A stretch of 64,000 nt of DNA from Earliella scabrosa. Lineage: Eukaryota > Basidiomycota > Agaricomycetes > Polyporales > Polyporaceae. The notes beneath the pieces were generated by a model that saw only the letters and a program-made list of their open reading frames with translations, was not told where the DNA came from and made no database searches. Shown in pieces: positions 1 to 10,791 of the stretch (the first letter of the stretch is position 1; the number at the start of each line of letters is the position of its first letter). The stretch is from NCBI GenBank assembly GCA_022605405.1, contig JABYQQ010000015.1:62001-126000 (forward strand), given 5' to 3'. The translations under genes and the position numbers were made by a program.

Positions 1-1015
1 GCACGTAGACATCTGGCTTGTGGGAGAGGCCGTCGAATGTGATGCGGCGAAGTGAAGGAAACGCAGGAAATTGATGAGGAAACTGGACACTGAGTACGCG
101 GTAGGAAAGGATGCATTCAGCGAGGTTTGGGCAAAGGTGAGCACCGAGGTAAGTGTGTTGATGTGCGCTGAAGTGACGAAGTCGTTCTCCGTGATCTTGC
201 AAATATTGCCGGAATGCCTTTTCCACACCCGGGCTCATCGCAGTCGAATAGATGCATAACGTCCGGAGGACCGGTGTGAACCATTCGCGGGGAGGGGGAC
301 CGGACCATGCACCGATCACGACAAGGTGTTGAAGACGAGGGAAATCCATGGGAGGCGAATTGATCCAGCGACAAGCATCCGACCGTTCGAACGGGTCCGA
401 CAGAAGGAGCCAGATAGATTCCAATGAAGGGCTCAGCGGATGGAGGATTGTCTTGATACAGTCGAATTCGCATCGGAGTTCCAGGCGCCGAATGTTTGAG
501 ACGAGTAGTAGGGCATCCAGGAACGAATGCTGATAGAGAGGCCGCTGGCCCGCATAGAACGCAGTGGAGAGCACGGACAAGTGAGGGCAGGCGGCCACGA
601 CACGCCTAATGGCCTCCGTGTGTTCGGCGGTCCAGACGTGGACGCCCTCCAATGCTAGCTCCAGCCGAATGGCACGATGTCCAGGTGCACGAGAAGACGC
701 GTGCGACGGTATGCGTGACGCGTGTAGTTCGAGGGCAGCAGCGATTTGCATAGCGTGCGCACCGCTCTTGACGAGGATGTACTTGAAGAGGAGCTCCAGA
801 GCGAGTGGTGACCATGACTTGCACACGAGACAAGCAGCGAGCATAGTATCCGTGGCTTCCCGATGTCGCCTGTGGACACTGATACCATGGTAGTCGTGGG
901 TGAACGCGACGAAGGCCTCCCCGTCGTTGTGGGTGTATGCGCCCGGGATGTAGGTCGCGAGATCGAAGACTTGCAGCAGGATTTCTGGAGGGAGCTCACC
1001 ACGAGATAGCGCCAT
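1..1015 (-). CDS. F-box/leucine-rich-repeat-like protein, truncated at left edge
   Basis: An uninterrupted reading frame runs leftward from an ATG at 1015 to the window edge, giving at least 338 residues and no stop, so the C-terminus is missing. The N-terminus reads GELPPEILLQVFDLATYIPG and, after about 40 residues, LVCKSWSPLALELLFKYI. This is the usual fungal F-box layout: LPPEILLxIF, then an acidic loop, then a CKxW segment. The rest has repeated hydrophobic strand patterns typical of the degenerate leucine-rich repeats behind fungal F-boxes. Such proteins recruit substrates to SCF ubiquitin ligases through Skp1. The substrate cannot be inferred. It is divergent from the Tim17-like gene, with about 215 bp between the two starts. 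An extra upstream exon cannot be excluded, but this ATG directly precedes the F-box. Confidence 0.85.
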   Translation of the reverse strand, partial: MALSRGELPPEILLQVFDLATYIPGAYTHNDGEAFVAFTHDYHGISVHRRHREATDTMLAACLVCKSWSPLALELLFKYILVKSGAHAMQIAAALELHASRIPSHASSRAPGHRAIRLELALEGVHVWTAEHTEAIRRVVAACPHLSVLSTAFYAGQRPLYQHSFLDALLLVSNIRRLELRCEFDCIKTILHPLSPSLESIWLLLSDPFERSDACRWINSPPMDFPRLQHLVVIGAWSGPPPREWFTPVLRTLCIYSTAMSPGVEKAFRQYLQDHGERLRHFSAHQHTYLGAHLCPNLAECILSYRVLSVQFPHQFPAFPSLRRITFDGLSHKPDVYV

Positions 1016-1230
1016 GCCGGTGTTGAGGAAACGAGAACAGCCGCGAAGTAGAGGTTGAGTTTCGCAATGGGGAGATCGAACAGCTTGGAGATGTGGTTTA
1101 AGCACAAGTCCCGCAGGCGCCCAAGCGCGTCTTGCTCTTGACCGTGACCTCACGCGTCCTGCACGCCGAACTGCTTGCCCTGGATGGACCCCGCCACGCC
1201 AGTACACATCGCGAAGGGCGCTGTTGCTAC

Positions 1231-2062
1231 ATGCGAGTTCGTTCTCCCGGTGCTCATCCTCGTCACCAGACTCTGACCACATTGGGTCGTCAAACAGCCA
1301 TAGCTGCAGGAACCTTTGCCACAATCCGTGCGCTCTACCGCGGGTCGCGTCACCCCAGCCCACTCGCGTTGTCTGCGGCAGTAAATGGAGGAATAGCGGG
1401 GACAGTCTTCTTCAGTGCGTCGCGCGTTCATGACCATTGCCACACATTGGCTCATGTGCGTACACTTCTCAGGTATACGTGAAGTCATCGTCACACCCCT
1501 CCTCCAAGCTGCCTCCAAAGAAATACCCGATGCGTCTTCAAGTACATCCTCACAACCCTCATGGTCGCAACTACGAGTGCACCACCTCCCCGACTCTGCC
1601 ATTAGCGGAGCAATCACAGGAGGCATTCTGAATGCATGGCAACGTATGGTTCCGTCCTCACCATGTCCTGTCTCATGCTGACCCTTGACCCTGTTCCTGG
1701 TACGTGCAGATGGTCCGGCAAGGCTCTGGTCAGGCGCCCGGACAGCTGGCATCCTATGCACTGTTGTGCAATGGGGCTTCAATGAGTTGGGCATCATGAG
1801 AGTCAAGTTCGTCTCACGCAAAATCCAGGAGTCGCCCCCACAGCCGCAGGCACCCTCTCAGCTCCCAGAACCTTTCGACAAGCCACGAATATCCTTCGTA
1901 GACCGCTTGATGAGCGTTATTGGATTCAGGAAACTCTCAGACGAGGAGTACTTGAAAGTTCTCAAGAAGCAACGAGACGAGGCTCTCCAGCGGATAGCCG
2001 TTTTGGAGCAGGAACGTCGGGAAAAGGAGCAAACACGAGAAGATGGAAGCGACACTCCATAA
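1231..2062 (+). CDS. Tim17/22-like mitochondrial membrane protein family member
   Basis: Three exons: 1231-1414, 1473-1643 and 1710-2062. They join in phase to a 235-residue product. Introns are 58 and 66 bp with GTGCGT and GTATGG donors. Glycine-rich hydrophobic segments are seen, including SAAVNGGIAGTVFFS, SGAITGGILNAW and TAGILCTVVQWGFNELGI. The Gly-x3-Gly-like spacing and the NGGIAG and GAITGG segments resemble the Tim17/Tim22/Tim23/Pmp24 fold, which is built from short transmembrane helices in mitochondrial or peroxisomal membranes. The C-terminal third is soluble, with a charged helix ending in KKQRDEALQRIAVLEQE that may form a coiled coil. The start at 1231 is the first ATG in frame, but a short upstream exon is possible. 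The family call is by pattern, and whether it is a translocase subunit or only a distant paralogue is open. Confidence 0.7.
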
Positions 2063-2171
2063 GTCTTCTCGACACTCACCCTCCCAGCCTCGGAGTTGTT
2101 GGCATACATGCTACCTTGACGATAGATATACACTAATACCAGCATAACACATCTCGCCTCTCAGCTTGACG

Positions 2172-5100
2172 CTATGAATGCATCGCAGCAGACCACAGTC
2201 CTCCACAGACACACCGTGTAAGCCAGGTCTTCTCCCACGTCTGCCACCGAGTGAGCGACGGCTCGGACACCATCTTTCTCTCAACGGCGACCTCCGACCG
2301 CCCACCACACCGGACGCACACGCTCGCAGGCTTGTTCCGCCAAAGCGCGTTCTTCTTCACCACGTCCACGTTCTTGTCCTTCAGCACGCTCGGCTGTGCG
2401 CCGGTTGTCGGGTCTGCAAGTGTGAGGCGCGTGATGCCATCGGAGAGGTCGGAAGGCTTGATGAACAGGCGTGCCCGGTCGATCGCCTTTGAGTTCGAGA
2501 TCTTGTCGATGACCTTGCGGATATGCGGGAAGAGTGCAGGAACTGGAGAGCAGGTCGCGAGGCTGCGTTGCAGATCCTGTTCTGAAGAATCGTAGAGGGG
2601 TCAAGATCGAGTGCGCAGCACCAAGAGACGGCGTATCACTCACTGTTCAAGGGCTTGCTGTCTTTCAGAATGTCTGCAAAGAGCGGGCCCAGAAGCTGGA
2701 TGTCGACACCGGAGCCCTCGGTGATGTCCATGAGGAAGTCCTTCGCGATGTGCGAGTTCTCGCCCTTCGCGTTCAGCTTCGCGACCTGGTCGTGGAAGCG
2801 CTTCACGTGCTCAACAGCAGCCTGCAGACGGGCGAGCGCATATGGGTGCACCAAATGCAGGAAGACCGAGTTCTCCAGTGTCGTTCCTACGAATGCCTCT
2901 CAGTTTCTGCAAACTCTCGACCTGAGTAAAGAATCACCTTTGGCCGCCTCTGCGGGTCCTGACACCGCAGCTCCCTCGCCGACGAAGATGCACTCCTTGA
3001 AAAGCTTCTCGACGAGCTCGATCACCCAGCCCGAGATCCCGAGCAATTGCCACACGGCATCTGTAGTGCATCCTCAGTTCCGCCACGCACGTCGCGTAAG
3101 TCCAACACTGACCCAGATCGTACGAGTCGCCTTCGCGGCAGGTAGCAAATGCACTGCAGCATGCACCCAAGGACGAGATTTCGTACGTCGTCTGCCAGCG
3201 AGCAGCACAGAGGTCTTGTTCCGGGCCCCTGTCCAGCCGCTGTGCACGCGCGCTGGAGAAAGAGACTTGGAAATCAGTACCTCCTGGCGAGGAGCGCGAA
3301 GCGGAAGCGGCGTACGCACCTGTACACTTCCGTGGCGACACCCAGCAACTCGGCAGTCCACATTTCCATGAGCCCGTACGAATCTGCCTCCATGGTCGTG
3401 AACGCCCTGTGCAGCGTGTCGACGGTGACCTGCAGAGGCAGCGCAGGCGCCGCGAGTGCGTGTATGACGTCCGATGGAGAGTAACGGGCGCGTATCGCAG
3501 CAACGAGATGTCTCGAGATATCCCCAGGCAGAATCCCAGTAAGCGCAAGGGACGTGTCGCCTGACACTCGGCGTGGTAGGATTTGGATGGACTGGTGCGA
3601 CCCCAGAAGGGGAGAGGAGATGCAGCAGATGAGCGTGTCGTTCGGCGACAGCGCGACGCTAACGGGGACTGGGTAGGAGGAATGGATCACGCTCGCTGAT
3701 GACCACGAGTATATAATGGACGGCCACTGACTCACCGTCAACCGTCCCCGCCTGGACATGGGAGTGGAGAGGAACGCTTTCCCAGTCGTCCTTGACTTTC
3801 AGATCCAGCCTGGCAGTGACTGCCATGAGCGCGCTCGCCTGATGTTGATGTAGACGGAGGGGTTGCTCACCCAGAGAGAATCTCGATCGAACCGGTCACC
3901 GTTTCTTTCGACTTCGACTTCCGTCGAGGGAGAAGTCCGCCCGCGTCGAGGAAGCCCACCACAAAGCCGTCTCGGGAGGTTGACGGCAGCATGAACGCCG
4001 GTAGTTTGTTCTGTACGGGATGTTTCACAGACGGTCGCATCGTCTGAAGGGGGAGATCAAATGAGATGAGCGCGTTGCAACCGAGACTGTAGCGGAACGC
4101 GTACCCAATAGGCGGAGGGCTGGTTAGCAGCGGCGAACGTGTAGGACATGATTTCCGCCTTGGGCAAGGATGTGTCTAGCAATTTGATGTAAGTGAACAT
4201 CGTTCCGGCCAACAGTCCGGAGCTATATGGGCTTACAGTCGTCGACGTCGAGGTATGTGGCAGCGAGATGCAAAAGGCGTTGGTTCGCTCCAGACGCTTT
4301 CGAGTCTGGTTTGCCGGTCGAGACTGAAGGAGAGGCGGACGGGTTAGGGGGAGGCGGGCTGTGGAAGACCAAATCCACGAGACGCGAGTGGCGATGGTAT
4401 ATGGGGGGAAGCGGATGGTATAGAACCGCTATTGACGACACCAGGTTAGACTGCTTCTAATAAAGAGCGCAGGTAACACCTACTTGGTGCACCTCGGAGC
4501 TCTACGCGCACTTCGCAGAGTGTTATCATCTGCTCCTCGCCCCAGACTTCCCATTCGGCCGTAAACGGGCTCTCTACGGGCTGAGGTTGGCTCAGGTCCA
4601 TGGACAGGCCGAGGTCCATAGAGCTTTGGGGTACTTGAGCTGACGGCTGGGAAGGGAGCAGCTGAGAGTGCATAGCAACCAGGATGGCAGACTCTATGCC
4701 GGTCAATGTAAGTGTCAATAAGATCCGCCGAGTGTGCTTACCTTGGTAGGAGACACCAATGGCGGCCTTCATGCAGAGTCTATCGCCCCCCAGCTTCCCG
4801 ACCACGTCCAGGTCTGTAGTAGGGTTTTGACGATCGAATGGCTGGAGTAGAGAAGCGCCTAACTTCATCGTTGTTTTCCCTTGTAGAAAGGACAATAGGT
4901 GCAAGAAGTGCGATTCGGTCACCAGGATCAACAACGGGCCTCCGTAGGGTGACGAAGGGCCGAGTGAAGGTAGGCGACTTGACGAGCCGGTATCAGACAC
5001 AACCCACTATTTCGTGCGTGAGACAAGGCTGAAGAGTGCAATATATATGTGGCACGAACCTCGCGATGTGAACACGTCCAGGTCGCAGTAACGACCCCTG

Positions 5101-5563
5101 CGCCGACAGGATAGGTAAACGAGTCTACAGCGGTCCACCTGTCCACCTGTGCCTCCCTATGCCACACACACCCAAGCCCGTCGACGCCTTTGCCCGGAAA
5201 GTATGCAAACATCCAGTCATCCGTCGGGCAAATGGACAAGACCGTTGGTGGTTCATACGACTCTATGGGGAAGTGGAAAGACGGCGGAGGCAGGTAGAAT
5301 TGACGCGAACTTGGAAAGTGTCGGCCGACAACACGCGGTTCGGTTTCATGAGCCGTGTATATCACCGACGACTTGCTCCATAGTACTGGCCTGGAGAACA
5401 GACCGACTGTGAGGGGTTGGAACGCCATGATGTTAGGACAGTAAGACAAGTCTCACCTCCTTGTACCCTCGAGAGCATGTGAGAGGTCCCACCAGCCGAG
5501 TTGCCAGTGCACACTCTCCTTTCCCTTGCCTTTGCCAGCCAGAGATAGATTCCGTTCGTGCAT
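2172..5563 (-). CDS. MED16: Mediator complex subunit 16 (Sin4-like)
   Basis: Thirteen exons (minus, 5' to 3'): 5563-5457, 5390-5060, 5006-4742, 4693-4493, 4428-4237, 4175-4105, 4043-3871, 3809-3736, 3668-3320, 3252-3113, 3060-2938, 2886-2644 and 2581-2172. All join in phase to 892 residues, the normal Med16 size. The N-terminal half has beta-propeller-like strands (WSKSSVIYTAHE, VVGRHFPSS, DGLGCVWHRE). The middle has the conserved LAATYLDVDDYTSLPKAE stretch. The C-terminal half is helical (DAVWQLLGISGWVIEL, VHPYALARLQAAVEHVKRF) and ends in a cysteine-rich knuckle, CVRCGG then CVCGGLW, characteristic of Med16. It is a tail-module subunit linking activators to RNA polymerase II in the nucleus. 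Introns are 48-67 bp. It is divergent from PAC3. The start ATG at 5563 was chosen because it lies just before a conserved LGWWDLSHALEG segment. Confidence 0.92.
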
Positions 5564-5901
5564 AGCGGTGGTGAAAAGGTGTGTAGGGTGTGATGAAATG
5601 GAGTGAACGGAGCCAAAGCTTCTATACACGCAGCGTGGACAGGGTTGCTTAGATATGCACGAATAGTCGGTGTGGATCGTCAAGCAGCTGTGCAGCCGTG
5701 TCCGAGGTGGGACATGGAGGTTGGGATATTCCAGGGATATTTGTGGCGCTCGAGCGGGATGAGCGAGACGCGTCGCGCGTCCCGAACCACCGGTCGATGC
5801 GTCGTGCTCCCGGACCGCGACCTCCTGGCGACCTCCAAGGGCTCATCTCCACAGACCACTGCATCTCCTTGCGCTCGCCACTATTGTTCATCGCTAGCAC
5901 C

Positions 5902-6430
5902 ATGCTCCAGACTGCAACTCTTGTCAGGGAGCTTGAAGGCAAACAGACGGATGTGCTGCTACAGGCGTTCGCAGATCGCATCCTTGTGCTTGTCACTCAG
6001 CTCGGGAAAGTGGGCAGTCTGGTCAGTATCCTCGCGCTGCGATTCGGCACTCCGCTGATATCGTCTCTAGATCCAAGCCACAATCCCATCCACAATGCCT
6101 CTGTTGCCACCACCTCCACCAGATCCGTCCGAGCCCAACGTGGTCCCACTCCCAATACCTCCACCATCCCTCCAACTCACGCCTCTACTTGGCAGTGCTC
6201 CATCGGAGCGCATCCAGACCCTACACAATCTGTACGCGTCGCAAATTGCTACCATTGTGTGGACCATGGAGGAGGCGAGCGTTTTGGAAGCAGACAGGCG
6301 TGCCATCGTCGTCGGGATCGCATTGGCGAAGACCACTGGTCCTCTAAACTCGTCGGAGCTAACACCGCACGACCGCGCAGTATTCTATGGAGTGATGGAG
6401 ATGGTGAGGGAACTTGTGGGCCGAAAATAA
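5902..6430 (+). CDS. PAC3: Proteasome assembly chaperone 3 family protein
   Basis: Two exons, 5902-6021 and 6071-6430, joined in phase 0 across a 49 bp intron, give 159 residues. The N-terminal strand ILVLVTQLGKVGSLIQATIP and the C-terminal block QTLHNLYASQIATIVWTMEE are the two recognisable blocks of the PAC3/Poc3 fold. A short proline-rich loop (LLPPPPPDPSEP) separates them. PAC3 pairs with PAC4 to hold early alpha-ring intermediates during 20S proteasome assembly. Length fits the family. It is divergent from MED16, with 338 bp between the starts. The gene is intact, and the transposon begins about 460 bp beyond its stop codon. Confidence 0.85.
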
Positions 6431-6882
6431 GTGAATTGGACCAGTGAGTGTGTCGTCTCTATCGGGTGAACGATCTGTACAGTGCGCTGGTCTATCGAAG
6501 GACTCCCGGAACAACTTCGCCTTGTTGTAACATACAATATACTGCATCAACCTCCTCGACCCTATACTTGTATCACGCTGGCCTCTCTCACGACAGCAGA
6601 GAGATGGGATAACATACGCAACGAGCGCAGCAGGTCCTGCCAGGTAGAGTATGCCGACGGCAGGTGCAGCACGACGTCAACATGCTCCACCAACGACCGC
6701 GCGTTCCCTGTCCTGTCTGCTTGTTCCCCTCTCTACAACAGTCGTGGACCCATGCCGCGGGTTCGAACGATGCATCCGCCAACGTTCTTGTAAGCTCCGA
6801 GCGGCCTGTAGCTGACTTGATCGGTGAGTGAACGTTCGATCGATGTAGTATTGTAGGAGCATTCGATCGTTCGGTGCCCTCT
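6431..6882. other. Intergenic region between PAC3 and the transposon
   Basis: No supported coding sequence. Short open frames on both strands lack splice support and protein-like composition. It presumably carries the 3' UTR of PAC3 and sequence that was contiguous with the flank at 8981 before the transposon inserted. Confidence 0.5.
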
Positions 6883-6890
6883 CATCCCAT
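6883..6890. repeat. Target-site duplication, left copy
   Basis: CATCCCAT directly abutting the first base of the left inverted repeat. The same octamer is at 8973-8980. Confidence 0.88.
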
Positions 6891-7336
6891 GGGATAACCG
6901 CTGATGAAAACAAGGAGATTGAACCCACCCCCGTCCACGCCGACTGAACCCACCCCCTCCGGAGGGACGTCCCAAATCGGGAGATTCCACACGTGCGCGG
7001 CCGGCACAGAGACAAGCACCCCTGCGAGGGAGACACCCCCTCCGGAGGGGTGGCTTCCTTTTGCGGACATTCTCAGCGCCCTCGGAAGTTCTGCCGGCCG
7101 CTTGCCGCTTGCGCCCATATATACTCCCCTCCTCTCTCTCCTCTCCTCGTCGACGCCCTCGACGCCGTCGTGCTGCTAGTACGTGTGGCTGTCTTGGTAG
7201 CCGTCCGACGCCCTCGCGCTCGCCGTCGCCCGCCCGCGCGCCGTCGCCCGCCCTCCCGTCGTCGCGCCCTCATGCCCTCGCGCGCCCTCGCGCCCGTCGT
7301 CCTCGGCCCTCGCGTCCACTGCCCTCAGCGCGCCCG
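6891..7336 (+). repeat. Left terminal inverted repeat of the transposon
   Basis: 446 bp arm. Compared with the reverse complement of 8527-8972 it is identical over the bases read directly, and conceptual translations of the remainder agree in more than one frame. It holds the palindrome CCCCTCCGGAGGGG, a TATATATAC box near 7127 followed by a long pyrimidine tract, and a GC-rich CG/CCCT mini-repeat zone to its inner border. Homology stops abruptly after CAGCGCGCCCG. Confidence 0.93.
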
Positions 7337-8526
7337 TGCTCCATCTCCACCCGCTGGCGTTGGTGCCTGCACGCTGCCTTTACTTCTTTTATATGATCAT
7401 GTAGCACCCTGCGATGTACGATTGACTGTAGACGTTAATGAATATTGCTGTTTCATCAATTCACGCTCCCTGAACATTCCACAACGAAACTTGAGACTAC
7501 GCTCTTGTGCTATGACAGTGCGACTGATATTGATCGTACTATTGACTTTCAACAGCGGTGCTGAAGTGGTGGATATTGGATACATCCTCCAGACGATGGC
7601 ATTGTTATTGTCCACACAGCGACCGGACGTCGTATTCAAGGTCCATACTCCATCTATGATACTGGTAGCAACCTGGGACGACATAGGTACTCGAAGTTGA
7701 TCCAATTCATGCATCGATGCATAGTACACGCACGTTGAGAGCGCCGGGTCGATGACCCTCATGCGCATGCCAGGTGCGTGCACAAGTGGCAAAACAGCCA
7801 TTTCTCATTGTGCACCGTGCGAGTCAGAGGCGTCAAGCAACGTCATGTATACTTTGGAGTATTGAATGCTTCGGTCAGGACGAGTCAGGGTGTTGGAATC
7901 AGAGCCATTTTGTACCGATACTCGGGCTTGACGTCGACAATATCTGCCAGTGGTCTCAAGGTTCGAACTCATGATTGTCGTGAATGGTTTCCTTGTCACC
8001 TATGTCTTGAATGATATGGAAGCGGCGTCAGTAGCACACAATTATGAGCATGCAATCTCGAACTAGTTACTATGCACTACAGGAGCACCAACGAGCGGTG
8101 ATACGCCGCCTGTATACAGAGCACTGTCGGTGTTGTCATATCAGATGGAGACGGTCATACGCTCGAGTAGATTTGAACGGCAATGTTATTGGTTCAGTAC
8201 CTGCTACATACAACTAATTGCACAGGTCACACAGTGGGACAAATACGGTAGGAAGGCGGCGCAGAGTCAAAGCATATATGGCAGAAGGGTATAGCATACT
8301 ACAAACCTACAAGATCTAAAGGATGGAGAGGAGCAGGAGGGGACCCCAAGGGTGAGGAGACAGGAGAGTGCACGGCAGGAACGTGACGACGGCCAGCCGC
8401 CAAGGCGAGAGGGCGATGAGGAGAGAACGAAGGGTGAGGAGAAGGGGACGCACGCGCGCGCGGTACGGCGAGCCGCGGGTCGCGAGGTAGCTAGAGTGGG
8501 AGAGCGGGCGGGCAGGAAGACGACGG

Positions 8527-8972
8527 CGGGCGCGCTGAGGGCAGTGGACGCGAGGGCCGAGGACGACGGGCGCGAGGGCGCGCGAGGGCATGAGGGCGCG
8601 ACGACGGGAGGGCGGGCGACGGCGCGCGGGCGGGCGACGGCGAGCGCGAGGGCGTCGGACGGCTACCAAGACAGCCACACGTACTAGCAGCACGACGGCG
8701 TCGAGGGCGTCGACGAGGAGAGGAGAGAGAGGAGGGGAGTATATATGGGCGCAAGCGGCAAGCGGCCGGCAGAACTTCCGAGGGCGCTGAGAATGTCCGC
8801 AAAAGGAAGCCACCCCTCCGGAGGGGGTGTCTCCCTCGCAGGGGTGCTTGTCTCTGTGCCGGCCGCGCACGTGTGGAATCTCCCGATTTGGGACGTCCCT
8901 CCGGAGGGGGTGGGTTCAGTCGGCGTGGACGGGGGTGGGTTCAATCTCCTTGTTTTCATCAGCGGTTATCCC
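8527..8972 (-). repeat. Right terminal inverted repeat of the transposon
   Basis: Mirror copy of 6891-7336, the same length to the base. The TATA-like box and pyrimidine tract point inward here too, so both arms could drive transcription toward the element core. Confidence 0.93.
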
Positions 8973-8980
8973 CATCCCAT
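8973..8980. repeat. Target-site duplication, right copy
   Basis: CATCCCAT directly after the last base of the right inverted repeat, an exact match to the left copy. Confidence 0.88.
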
Positions 8981-9100
8981 CATCACCCTCGTGGAGCCAC
9001 ACAACAGCTGCCCGCCTTGCCACCGACCTCATCGACACTCGCGGGCGCGCTCTTATACCCAGCTACTTCCTGCACGAGCAAACCTTGCAACCGGGCCACG

Positions 9101-10484
9101 ATGGAGATTCCACAAAGCTCTCTTGGCGTCTCCTTGAACATCCTCACAGCTTCCTTCTTCGCTCTTCTCTCCTACCTCTTCGACACTCCCGTGCGCGGTA
9201 GCAGGTTGACCATAGGTCGCCTTGCTTTCTCTGCCGCGCACGACATTCATTACGAAGCGATAGTAGGCAACAAGACCTACACCTTCGCCTTCAACGCTTC
9301 CTCCCTGACATGGCGCTTCCACCTCCCCCGAGCTCCAAACCCGCGCTGGGCAACGATCACCTGCAATTCCATCTACTACACTTCCACCACTGGCGAGATC
9401 TCCACCGCGCGCATCGAGGTCATCCTTTGGTTCTTCCCCGTCCTCTTCCGACAGACCTCCGGCCCTTGGGTCAATGTCACCCTCGATGACCTCCGCATCA
9501 AAGTCTACCACAGCAGCGCGACGCCCTACTTTGTGCAGCGTCTACGCGAGAACCTCGTCGGCACCATGTTGACCGGCGAGGTCCTGCGCGCTGATGTCTT
9601 CCGCACCTCTATGCGCATGTCCGGCCTCACTGAGCGTCCGAGAGACAAACCGACCGGGTTTACGCAGCCCGGAGACAAACTCTATGCCGGCGAACCAGCC
9701 GCGGAGAGGCATGGCGACAGGGGTGAAGACGAGCCAAATGAGGTGGAAGAGGGGGATGACACGGATAACACGGACTATACGGAAGACACGGACGACACGG
9801 ATGATGGGTGCGAATCCGACAGCGATGCGGTCGAGGAGGACGAGGGCGCTCCGTACGGCCACACGAACGAGCTTTCGTTCGAGTCGGAGGATCCCACGAA
9901 GCCGCTGAGGAGGCACAACGACGACGAGCTCTGCTTCAGCGTGCTCGCGCGCCAGCTGCACATCCACAACACGGAAGGACGCATATACACATTCGGGAGT
10001 ATCGACTCGCAGATCCGCCGAGACTGGACGCAGAATCGCGGAAGCCTCGCAATGGTAGCGGAGGAGTGTCGATGGGTCCATGTACATTTCCCTTTTGAGC
10101 GCGTAGCCCCTCGTTCGTGGTGGACGTGAGTCGCATTTCTTGAGCGTGTGGGTATATGCGCATGCGCTGAACCGTGTCTTTCCTCTAGGCAGCTGTTTTC
10201 GTCGTTCTTTCACTTCCCCAGCGACCTCGTTCACACGTTTAAGCACCCCGTCAACAACGCCAACCTTTACGTCTCCCGCCTCGACGTGACGTTCGACTCC
10301 TTCCGGGTGCGTCTACCCACGTCTCTTGCCTTCAGTCGTATGCTCAAGTGACACGTTGTAGCTACGCGACGCGGAGCTCCTAAAGCAAGGGTTCTACCTC
10401 ATACGCGAGAAGTCGATAACTGCACGAGTCGATTGGAGCGATGTGTTCTTCGACGCCATCACGCACGCTATCGCACCCAACTGA
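9101..10484 (+). CDS. Membrane-anchored protein of unknown function with acidic Asp/Thr repeat
   Basis: Three exons, 9101-10125, 10189-10306 and 10362-10484, joined in phase to 421 residues. Introns are 63 and 55 bp. An N-terminal hydrophobic segment (LNILTASFFALLSYLF) looks like an uncleaved anchor. A strand-rich domain follows to about residue 180 (LTIGRLAFSAAHDIHYEAI, ILWFFPVLFRQTSGPWVNVT). Then comes a disordered acidic stretch with repeated DNTD/YTED/TDD units near residues 220-245. A second folded part (ELCFSVLARQLHIHN to the C-terminus) follows. I do not recognise the family with confidence. The anchor plus beta-strand layout recalls the N-terminal part of Csf1/Fmp27-type bridge-like lipid-transfer proteins, but this is inference. 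The transposon ends 128 bp upstream, within or next to the promoter or 5' UTR. The coding frame itself is intact. Confidence 0.8.
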
Positions 10485-10791
10485 GCACGTTGGTCTCTCG
10501 ATTTCGGCGAACTGAACCACAGTATGACACTACGACCTAATGAAGGCCACGACACGACCACATTGGTCAACCATTACCATCGCGCATGCACCACGAAAGC
10601 CCGTCGTTAATGCTGTGCCCATACCTCTCTCCCCTGCATTACATACATAGACCACCATCACTGGAGCATGCCTCACATGTAGACGGACTCGTAGACCTCT
10701 AGCAATGCTCAGACAACGGGACTTTCAACTGACTCCAATAACGAGGTGTAACGATGGGCGCCGTGGTGATGCATGAGTACTTGTCATAGGA
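10485..10791. other. Convergent intergenic gap
   Basis: 307 bp between two converging stop codons. No open frame with splice or codon support was seen. It probably holds the two 3' UTRs. Confidence 0.6.

Larger units (their letters stand above)
6891..8972. mobile_element. Non-autonomous DNA transposon with long terminal inverted repeats (hAT- or KDZ-like)
   Basis: A 2,082 bp element. The left end reads GGGATAACCGCTGATG and the right end is its reverse complement. The inverted arms are 446 bp each. The octamer CATCCCAT lies directly outside both ends (6883-6890 and 8973-8980), an 8 bp target-site duplication. Eight-bp duplications are typical of the hAT superfamily and are also reported for KDZ/Zisupton elements. 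Very long arms are unusual for classical hAT elements. The 1,190 bp core (7337-8526) has no open frame resembling a transposase. The longest is a 134-codon minus-strand frame at 7397-7801 with no recognised motif. The core looks more AT-rich than the arms. It lies 128 bp upstream of the ATG at 9101. Near-perfect arm identity suggests recent insertion or gene conversion. Confidence 0.9.

Noticed and set aside
6993..7700. Open frames running from the left transposon arm into the core
   Set aside because: The arms are open in several frames on both strands because of a GC-rich mini-repeat. No transposase motif is present.
7955..7975. GGTTCGAACTC, resembling a tRNA B box
   Set aside because: No matching A box or foldable cloverleaf around it.
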